Shown here: in pieces, positions 16,747-23,194 of the stretch | How the letters are laid out: every line of letters begins with the position of its first letter | How positions within the stretch are numbered: position 1 is the stretch's first letter | Assembly: GCA_018712435.1 (NCBI GenBank) | Contig: DVGZ01000076.1 | Coordinates: 1 to 38,744 of the forward strand | DNA length: 38,744 nucleotides | Direction of reading: 5' to 3' | Origin: Candidatus Caccousia avicola | Lineage (GTDB): Bacteria; Bacillota; Clostridia; Oscillospirales; Acutalibacteraceae | Notes under the pieces: model-generated | The model's input: only the letters and a program-made list of their open reading frames with translations | Told to the model about the DNA's origin: nothing | Database searches by the model: none | Made by a program: the position numbers and the translations under genes

Positions 16747-16859
16747 GCGCGTCAATCAGAACCCAGCTGAAAATCACAGCCAACCTCCCGCGCCGCTCCG
16801 TGGCCGGGTCGCGGGCTGCACAGCAAGACCCCTCTGCGACGTGAGATCGCAGAGGGGTC
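16747..16859 (+). repeat. Dispersed 113-bp repeat, copy 1, ending in a 13-bp hairpin
   Basis: It aligns without gaps to 27392-27504, with about 88 of 113 bases identical by hand count. The last 33 bases form a perfect hairpin (GACCCCTCTGCGA stem, loop CGTGAGA, 16827-16859). Copy 2 has the same loop and stem except that the second pair is C-G instead of A-T, a compensatory change. Both copies lie between convergent genes, in the same orientation relative to the plus-strand gene. Neither hairpin has a long T run directly behind it. The origin (mobile repeat, bidirectional terminator or structured RNA) is not clear. Confidence 0.75.
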
Positions 16860-16870
16860 GATGTGCTTCA

Positions 16871-17083
16871 TTAGGCGAGCGCCTTGTCCGTGATGAGATC
16901 CGTCACATATTTGCCGTGCTCCACATGGATGTCCCCATGCTCCACAATATCCGGATGGTAATAATAGCAGCCGCCTTTCCCAATTGTATACCATTTGGAG
17001 AAGCCACGCTGCGGGGTCACACTGTCTCCGAGATGCCATTTTCCCGCCAGCGCGCAGGTGTAACCGTTCTGCCTTTCACCTCG
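16871..17083 (-). pseudogene. Sulfatase gene fragment, in frame behind the intact sulfatase
   Basis: Directly after the sulfatase stop codon the same frame stays open for 70 codons and reads QNGYTCALAGKWHLGD, the GKWHLG metal/substrate-site region found about a third of the way into type I sulfatases. It continues through KWYTIGKGGCYYYHPD and HVEHGKYVTDLITDKALA to a stop at 16871. The intact neighbour has its own copy of this region (YATWHVGKWHLGG), so this is a piece of a second sulfatase, lacking both the Cys-X-Pro-Ser-Arg active site and the C-terminal two thirds. It has no start codon or ribosome site. It is interpreted as what is left after a deletion between tandem sulfatase genes. Confidence 0.8.
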
Positions 17084-18478
17084 TCAATCTTCCCCGTTCC
17101 AATCCGGGTTGACGCTGGGGAACTTGGCTCCCGCGTCCTGCTGCCAGCGGTGCAGCATAGCGCGCATGGTTTCCACCTGTTCCGGGTGCTCCGCCGCAAT
17201 GTTGTTCCGCTCGCTCAGATCGGTTTCGATGTCATACAGCTCGCAGCGGTTGTCCTCAAAGAATTCAATCAGCTTATAGCGTCCCAGCACGACAGACGAG
17301 CCGGGCGTGCCGCCCTGGTTGCCGTAGTGGGGATAATGCCAGAAGATCGGGCGCTCGGGAATCGCTTCGCCCTTGAGCAGGGGAAGGAAGCTCACGCCGT
17401 CAAGATCCTGCGGGAGCCTGTCCGCCGCGCCGATGAGGTCGAGGAAGGTCGGATAGAAGTCCGGCGTCGTGACGGGCGTGCGGCAGCAGGTGTTCGCCTT
17501 CACGAGCTTCGGATACCAGACAAAGAGCGGGACGCGCGTGCCGCCCTCGTACATCCAGCCCTTTCCCTCGCGGGCGGGCAGGTTGCAGGTGGGCGAGCCT
17601 TCGGCGGTGGCAAGGCCGCCGTTGTCGGAGGTAAAGACCACGATGGTATTGTCCGCCTTGCCGCTCTCCTCCAGCGCCTGCATCAGGCGGCCGATGTTTT
17701 CATCGAGATTCCAGATCATGGCGGCATATTCCGCGTCGGACTGCACCATGCGGCGGATCACCCGGGAACCGTGGTGCGCGGGGATCTTTTCGCCGGTGAC
17801 AAGCACCTGCTCCTTCTGCTCGATGGCTTCCGCTTTTTTCAGGAAGCGGTCAATGTCCTTCTGCTTGGCCTGGATCGGCGTATGAACGGCGTAATGGCAC
17901 AGGTTCAGGAAGAACGGGCGCTCCTCGCCGGACTGGATCAGGCGGATTGCTTCGTCGGTGATACGGTCGGTGAGATATTCGCCCTCCGGGCCCTCCTCCA
18001 GCGTATGGATGCCGTAGGGGCTGAAATAGCCCTGGTGCGGATGGCCCCAGGAGCAGCCGCCGATGTTCTTTTCAAAACCGAAATGCTCCGGATAATATTC
18101 CTCGCCGCCGAGATGCCACTTGCCCACATGCCAGGTGGCGTAGCCCTCGTCGTGCAGGGAGGCGGCCAGCGTGCGCGCGTCCGGCGGCAGATGTTTGAGG
18201 TAGGGCGCGTCGATCAGCCGCCCTTTGAGCGGATGCATAACGCCCTCCATATCAATCCAGTCCGTCACGCCCACACGGGCGGGATATTTTCCCGTCAGAT
18301 AGCTGGCGCGGGACGGAGAGCACACCGGGCAGGCGGCATAGGCGTTCGGAAACACCATGCCCCCGCGCGCCAGGCGGTCGATATTGGGGGTTTCATAGAA
18401 GGTCGAGCCGGTGCAGCCCAGATCCTTCCACCCCATGTCATCAAGAAGTATAAAAATAATATTTGGTTGCTTGGGCAT
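17084..18478 (-). CDS. Type I (formylglycine) sulfatase
   Basis: 464 residues. It hydrolyses sulfate esters, probably of sulfated glycans; the substrate cannot be told from sequence. It starts with IIFILLDDMGW (first metal ligands) and has C53 in CSPSR, the Cys that the anaerobic sulfatase-maturating enzyme converts to formylglycine. GKWHLGG and VVFTSDNGG complete the alkaline-phosphatase-fold active site. There is no signal peptide, so it is cytoplasmic and would act on imported sugars. Start at 18478 has GGAGG upstream; the frame is open further but without support. No maturase gene lies in the window. Neighbours are remnants of an ABC permease, an AraC regulator and a second sulfatase. Confidence 0.93.
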   Translation of the reverse strand: MPKQPNIIFILLDDMGWKDLGCTGSTFYETPNIDRLARGGMVFPNAYAACPVCSPSRASYLTGKYPARVGVTDWIDMEGVMHPLKGRLIDAPYLKHLPPDARTLAASLHDEGYATWHVGKWHLGGEEYYPEHFGFEKNIGGCSWGHPHQGYFSPYGIHTLEEGPEGEYLTDRITDEAIRLIQSGEERPFFLNLCHYAVHTPIQAKQKDIDRFLKKAEAIEQKEQVLVTGEKIPAHHGSRVIRRMVQSDAEYAAMIWNLDENIGRLMQALEESGKADNTIVVFTSDNGGLATAEGSPTCNLPAREGKGWMYEGGTRVPLFVWYPKLVKANTCCRTPVTTPDFYPTFLDLIGAADRLPQDLDGVSFLPLLKGEAIPERPIFWHYPHYGNQGGTPGSSVVLGRYKLIEFFEDNRCELYDIETDLSERNNIAAEHPEQVETMRAMLHRWQQDAGAKFPSVNPDWNGED

Positions 18479-18635
18479 GATAAATCCTCCGTTTCTCTGT
18501 ATGCGAGCGATGCCGCGCCCAGCCGTCGGGGGAGAAGGCGTCCTTCGCGCGCTCTTCCTCATTGATAGATAGACCACCTTTCCTGATGATATCATATTTT
18601 CGTCTGAATTGGATCCCTTTTTTGACAAAATTTTA

Positions 18636-18680
18636 TTAACCTTTGACAGCGCCCATCAAAATTCCTTTTTTGCTATGCTT
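18636..18680 (-). pseudogene. C-terminal tail remnant of an LplC/YtcP-type sugar ABC permease
   Basis: On the minus strand the sequence reads KHSKKGILMGAVKG and then a stop codon. Ending in (V/K)KG(I/V)(M/L)(M/I)GA(V/I)KG is characteristic of the carbohydrate ABC permeases of the LplC/YtcP group. It lies about 160 bases upstream of the sulfatase, in the same direction. The rest of the permease is absent; further upstream the frame loses similarity and the promoter of the AraC remnant begins. It is a very short match, so it is judged with its context only. The 314 bases between the sulfatase and the AraC remnant hold this tail, a palindrome ATGATATCAT near 18585 and the promoter at 18696-18724. 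Confidence 0.5.
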
Positions 18681-18695
18681 TTCGCCTATACAAAT

Positions 18696-18724
18696 TTGAT
18701 TTTTTGATCTTGTTTTGGTATGAT
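18696..18724 (+). promoter_or_regulatory. Probable promoter of the AraC-type regulator remnant
   Basis: TTGATT, 17 bases, TATGAT with an extended -10 (TGG directly upstream). It lies about 70 bases before the ATG at 18793, which has AGGGAGGG as ribosome site. Expression signals are therefore intact although the gene is not. Confidence 0.55.
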
Positions 18725-18792
18725 TTATATAGATTTTTATAAAACCAGCCATATGCGGCCTTTGATTTCTAAAGTCTCTAGGGAGGGATCCC

Positions 18793-19133
18793 ATGAAGCG
18801 CTTTTCGCTTCCTCAGAAAAACGAATTCCGGCGCATCCTGTCTTCGCGCCATTTCCGCTCCACTTTATGTCTGTCGCTCATCATCTGCACGCTTCTCTAT
18901 TTCCTGATTGTTGCCTTTGTAGTCCGCCAGCTTTCCGACACAATGACGGACAAAGCGGTCGGTACGGCAAACGCTGTCTGTGCGGATATGCAGGGGACGC
19001 TCAGCGCCATCCAGTCCAACGCGGTTTCCATTTTTTCAAGAAATTCACGGGCGTGACCCCAAAGGATTTCCGCCGCCAGAACCTGCCCGAAACGGGAGCC
19101 AATTCCACGGACGACGGGAAAGATAGTGATTGA
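18793..19133 (+). pseudogene. AraC-family membrane sensor-regulator reduced to its two ends
   Basis: The first 80 or so codons (MKRFSLPQKNEFRRILSS, then one membrane helix CLSLIICTLLYFLIVAFVV) are the N-terminus of the large AraC-type regulators that carry an extracellular sensor domain. At about 19031-19036, a run of six T, the frame changes. The next codons in another frame read FFKKFTGVTPKDFRR, the last helix of an AraC DNA-binding domain, to a stop at 19133. Such proteins are usually about 750 residues, so roughly 2 kb appears to have been deleted. In the original frame an 87-residue membrane peptide could still be made (stop at 19056). Confidence 0.75.
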
Positions 19134-19158
19134 AGTTGTCCGGGGGATATGCTATAAT
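19130..19158 (+). promoter_or_regulatory. Probable promoter of fakA (yloV)
   Basis: TTGAAG, 17 bases, TATAAT with an extended -10 (TGC directly upstream). The -35 overlaps the end of the AraC remnant. The leader to the GTG at 19239 is about 75 bases. Confidence 0.6.
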
Positions 19159-19238
19159 AGGGAAGTGTAAATTTGATCAGTATAACGAGTCCCCGCTCTT
19201 GATGTTTACTGAAATATCTTTTCAAGGGAGTGCTGTAT

Positions 19239-20906
19239 GTGATTCAAGGAAATGAGCTTCGCGACGCCCTGATCTCCGGCGCTAACAATATCGCCCGCCA
19301 CAAAACGCAGGTTGATGAGCTGAATATCTTCCCCGTGCCGGACGGCGATACCGGCACCAACATGAGCATGACGATCGGCGCGGCGGCCAAAGAGCTTGCC
19401 AAGGCCGAGGAGGGCGGCGCGGATCAGATCGCGCATACGGCTGCTTCCGCCCTGCTGCGCGGCGCGCGCGGCAACTCCGGCGTCATTCTTTCCCTGCTCT
19501 TCCGCGGCTTTTCCAAGAGCGTGAAGGGCAAGGCCGCCCTGACCGGCTCCGATCTCGCCAACGCGCTCGGCGTGGGCGTGGAAGCCGCGTACAAGGCCGT
19601 CATGAAGCCCACGGAGGGCACCATCCTCACCGTGTCGCGCATCGCCTGCGAGAAGGGCCGCGCGGCGGCGGAGATCGACAACGATCCCGTCTATGTGTGG
19701 AGCGCCATCTGCAAGGGCGCGGCCGAGGCGCTGGAGCAGACGCCCGCCCTCCTTCCCGTGCTGAAAAAGGCCGGCGTTGTCGACGCGGGCGGCAAGGGCC
19801 TGTGCTACATTTTCGACGGCATGCTCAGCGTATTCAAGGACGGCGTGATCGTCAGCAACGAGCAGCCCGAAGCCAAGGGCGATCTCTCCTCCGACGACTT
19901 CTTCCGCAACGCCGCGGCGGAGTTTGACCAGGAGATCAATTTCACCTACTGCACCGAATTCATCGTGGGCCGCGATCCCGAGTGCAAGAAGGAGCCTTCC
20001 GAGCTGCGCGCATATCTGGAAGGGATCGGCGACTGTGTGGTCGTCGTGGACGACGAGGAGATCATCAAGGTCCATGTGCACACCGAGGATCCCGGCAACG
20101 CTTTGCAGGCGGGCCTGACCTTTGGCCAGCTGCTCACCGTGAAGATTGAAAACATGAAGGAGCAGCACCGCAAGGCGCAGGAAGCCAACGAGGAGAACAA
20201 GGCCAAAGCGGAAAAAAAACCGCTGACCCCTGTTGAGCCCACCGAGGAGGTCGGCTTCGTCGCGGTGGCGGCGGGCGAAGGCCTCAACACGCTGTTTTCC
20301 GACCTGGGATGCGCCCAGATCGTCAGCGGCGGACAGACGATGAACCCCAGCACCGAGGACATTCTGGCGGCTGTGCGCGCCACCCCGGCCAAGACGGTTC
20401 TGGTGCTGCCGAACAATAAGAACATCATCATGGCGGCGGAGCAGACGATCCCGCTGGTCACGGACCGCAAGGTCATCGTGCTGCCCACCCGCACCATCCC
20501 GCAGGGACTTTCCGCGCTCCTGGCTTACGACCCGGACGCTTCCACGGAGCAGAACACCGTCAGCATGATGGAAGCCGCTTCCCGTGTGAACACCGGTTCC
20601 GTCACCTTCGCGGCGCGCGATTCCGAGTACGGCGGGCACAAGATCGCCGAGGGCGACATTCTCGGCCTGGAGAACGGCAAGCTGACGCTCATTGAGCGCG
20701 ACATCGTGCACACCTGCAGCAAGCTGACGCGCTCTATGGTGAGCCGCAGCACCTCGTTCATCACGATCATTTACGGCAGCGATGTGACGGAGGAGCAGGC
20801 GAACGACGCGTACAACCGCATCCGCACCAAGGTTTCGAGCGATATCGAGGTCACGCTGGTCAACGGCGGACAGCCTGTGTACTACTTCCTCATTTCCGTG
20901 GAATAA
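19239..20906 (+). CDS. fakA: Fatty acid kinase catalytic subunit FakA / YloV (DAK-DegV family)
   Basis: 555 residues. FakA phosphorylates fatty acids that are held by a DegV-type FakB protein, feeding exogenous or recycled acids to phospholipid synthesis. The N-terminal DhaL domain has the nucleotide and magnesium site DELNIFPVPDGDTGTNM and ALLRGARGNSGVI. The middle and C-terminal (FakA-specific) domains follow, ending QPVYYFLISVE. The GTG at 19239 (VIQGNELRDALISGANN) has AAGGGAG eight bases upstream and gives the usual N-terminus; another GTG lies 9 bases earlier. The gene pair with recG is conserved in Firmicutes. A DegV protein that could serve as partner is encoded at 27566-28417. Confidence 0.9.
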   Translation: MIQGNELRDALISGANNIARHKTQVDELNIFPVPDGDTGTNMSMTIGAAAKELAKAEEGGADQIAHTAASALLRGARGNSGVILSLLFRGFSKSVKGKAALTGSDLANALGVGVEAAYKAVMKPTEGTILTVSRIACEKGRAAAEIDNDPVYVWSAICKGAAEALEQTPALLPVLKKAGVVDAGGKGLCYIFDGMLSVFKDGVIVSNEQPEAKGDLSSDDFFRNAAAEFDQEINFTYCTEFIVGRDPECKKEPSELRAYLEGIGDCVVVVDDEEIIKVHVHTEDPGNALQAGLTFGQLLTVKIENMKEQHRKAQEANEENKAKAEKKPLTPVEPTEEVGFVAVAAGEGLNTLFSDLGCAQIVSGGQTMNPSTEDILAAVRATPAKTVLVLPNNKNIIMAAEQTIPLVTDRKVIVLPTRTIPQGLSALLAYDPDASTEQNTVSMMEAASRVNTGSVTFAARDSEYGGHKIAEGDILGLENGKLTLIERDIVHTCSKLTRSMVSRSTSFITIIYGSDVTEEQANDAYNRIRTKVSSDIEVTLVNGGQPVYYFLISVE

Positions 20907-20934
20907 CGCAAACTCTTTTCAATTGTATTTTCTT

Positions 20935-20978
20935 CCGGGCCGCGGTCTCGCGAAAGCGTGCGCGGCCCGGATTTTTTT
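20935..20978 (+). terminator. Intrinsic terminator between fakA and recG
   Basis: CCGGGCCGCG pairs with CGCGGCCCGG around a loop that contains a small inner hairpin (CGCGAAAGCG); seven T follow. The hairpin lies 28 bases behind fakA and just before the recG ribosome site, so recG may be reached by read-through or start internally. Confidence 0.8.
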
Positions 20979-21000
20979 CGCAAAGGAGGGAAAAAGGGCA

Positions 21001-23034
21001 GTGGCATCCCTGTTTCAAACGCCCATCACGGCTCTGCGCGGCGTGGGGGACAAGAAAGCGAAGCTCTTTGAGCGGATCGGCGCGCCGACCGTGGGCGATC
21101 TCTTGTATACCTTCCCGCGCGGCTATGAGGATCTGAGCCACCCGATTCCGATCCGCATGGCTTCGCCGGATCAGCCGTGCGCCGTCCGCGCCATCGTGAC
21201 GCGCGTCCCCTCCGCCGTCCGCGTACACGGCGGAGTCACGCTGTACCGCGGCTTCGCGGACGACGGCGAGACGGTCTTTCCCCTCACCTATTTCAACAAC
21301 CCGTACATTGTCCATGCGCTGCACGAGGGGGAGGAATATCTTTTTTACGGGAAGGTGACGTTTCTTCACCTCAAACCCGGGATGACCACCCCGGAATTTT
21401 TCCCCGCCGCGTCGTGCCCGCCCGTGCGCCCCATCTACCGCCAGACGGAGGGGCTGAACAGCCGCACCATCCAGCAGGCCATGAAACAGGCGCTGCTGCT
21501 CCTGCCCGAAACGGTGCACGACCCTCTCCCGGAGGAGCTGCGCGCGTCGCGCGGCCTGTGCCCGCTGCGGCAAGCCCTGGAGGATATTCATTTTCCGTCC
21601 ACCATGCAGGCGCTGGAGAAAGCGAAACGGCGGCTCATTTTTGAGGAGCTGTTCCTGCTCCAGATCTCGCTGCTTCTGCTCAAAAACGGCGAGCGGGGAG
21701 AATCCGGCTGGCGCATGACGCAGGACGCCACGGAGGAATTCTGGCAGCTTCTGCCCTTCACGCCCACGGGCGCGCAGCGCCGCGCCGTGCGGGAAGCCGT
21801 GGCCGATATGGCGGGAGATTCCCCGATGCGCCGTCTGGTGCAGGGCGACGTGGGAAGCGGCAAAACCGCCGTGGCGGCGGCTTTGTGCTGGCAGGCGGCA
21901 AAAAATGGGGCGCAGGCCGCGCTCATGGCTCCCACGGAGCTTCTGGCCCGCCAGCATTTCGCGACGCTCTCCTCCTTCTTTTCCGGCACGGACGTGCACC
22001 CCGTTCTTCTGACCGGCTCCACGCCCAAAAAGGAGCGCGCCGCCATCCTCGCGTCGCTCGCGGACGGCAGCGCACAGGTTGCGGTCGGCACTCACGCCCT
22101 GCTCTCGGAGGGGGTGGAATTCGCCCGGCTGGCCCTTGCCGTCACGGACGAACAGCACCGCTTCGGTGTGGGACAGCGTTCCGCCCTCACCGCCAAGGGA
22201 CACTCGCCCCACATGCTTGTCATGAGCGCCACGCCGATCCCCCGCACGCTGGCCCTGATGCTCTACGGCGACCTGGATCTCTCCGTGCTCGACGAGCTTC
22301 CGCCGGGCCGCACGCCCGTCCTCACCTACGCGATCCCCTCGGAAAAGCGGCGGCGCGCGCTGGGCTTTCTGCGCCGCCACGCCCAGGAGGGACGGCAGAG
22401 CTACATCATCTGCCCGATGATCGACGAGGGAGACGACGACCGCGCCAGCGTCACGGAGTACGCCGCACGCCTGCGCACCGAGGAGCTGCCCAGTCTGCGG
22501 ATCGGGGAGCTGCACGGGCGGATGAAGCCCGCCGAAAAGGAGGAGGTCATGACGCGCTTCGCCTCCGGGGATCTGGATATCCTCGTTTCCACCACGGTGG
22601 TGGAGGTCGGCGTGGACGTGCCGAACGCCGTGGTGATGATGATTGAGAACGCGGAGCGGTACGGCCTTTCCCAGCTGCACCAGCTTCGCGGGCGCGTGGG
22701 GCGCGGCTCCCAGCAATCCTACTGCATCCTCGTCACGGACGCGCAAAATCAGGAGGCTGTCTCCCGCATGCAGGTGCTGTGCTCCACGACGGACGGGTTC
22801 CGCGTCGCGGACGAGGATCTGCGCCTGCGCGGCCCCGGCGACTTCTTCGGCAGCCGCCAGCACGGCCTGCCCACACTGCGCATTGCCGACATGGCCGAGG
22901 ATCTTTCCGTCCTCCGCGACGCACAGGACGCGGCCGCCGCACTTCTGCGCGCCGATCCCACGCTTTCCCTGCCGGAGCACCGCCGGCTGCGCCGCTACGC
23001 ACAGCGAACGGGCAGAGGGCAGCCTGCGGGATGA
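21001..23034 (+). CDS. recG: ATP-dependent DNA helicase RecG
   Basis: 677 residues, full length. RecG is a double-stranded DNA translocase that reverses stalled replication forks and processes recombination intermediates. The N-terminal wedge domain (to about 150) carries an OB fold; the helicase core has the P-loop GDVGSGKTAVA with K288, DEQH in VTDEQHRFG, motif III MSATPIPRTL, motif V TTVVEVGVDVPNA, and HQLRGRVGRG. The C-terminal TRG-type motif region is present. The GTG at 21001 is chosen because AAAGGAGGG lies ten bases upstream and the protein begins at the usual point (SLFQTPITALRGVG). Confidence 0.95.
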   Translation: MASLFQTPITALRGVGDKKAKLFERIGAPTVGDLLYTFPRGYEDLSHPIPIRMASPDQPCAVRAIVTRVPSAVRVHGGVTLYRGFADDGETVFPLTYFNNPYIVHALHEGEEYLFYGKVTFLHLKPGMTTPEFFPAASCPPVRPIYRQTEGLNSRTIQQAMKQALLLLPETVHDPLPEELRASRGLCPLRQALEDIHFPSTMQALEKAKRRLIFEELFLLQISLLLLKNGERGESGWRMTQDATEEFWQLLPFTPTGAQRRAVREAVADMAGDSPMRRLVQGDVGSGKTAVAAALCWQAAKNGAQAALMAPTELLARQHFATLSSFFSGTDVHPVLLTGSTPKKERAAILASLADGSAQVAVGTHALLSEGVEFARLALAVTDEQHRFGVGQRSALTAKGHSPHMLVMSATPIPRTLALMLYGDLDLSVLDELPPGRTPVLTYAIPSEKRRRALGFLRRHAQEGRQSYIICPMIDEGDDDRASVTEYAARLRTEELPSLRIGELHGRMKPAEKEEVMTRFASGDLDILVSTTVVEVGVDVPNAVVMMIENAERYGLSQLHQLRGRVGRGSQQSYCILVTDAQNQEAVSRMQVLCSTTDGFRVADEDLRLRGPGDFFGSRQHGLPTLRIADMAEDLSVLRDAQDAAAALLRADPTLSLPEHRRLRRYAQRTGRGQPAG

Positions 23035-23194
23035 AAAGCTGCAAGCTTGTTACCGGAGAATGGCTGCGAACATCCGGGGCCGGTGTTTTGGTACCCATTG
23101 GCAAACAGTGTCTTGCAAAGCGCCGACTGGTATGATATGGTATTGGTAAATTGGCCCACAGACCGCGCTGCCCGGCGGCCGGGGGGAGGACATT

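Noticed and set aside
16752..17039. 95-codon minus-strand frame across the 113-bp repeat
   Set aside because: It is out of frame with the sulfatase fragment it overlaps and runs through the repeat hairpin; no ribosome site.
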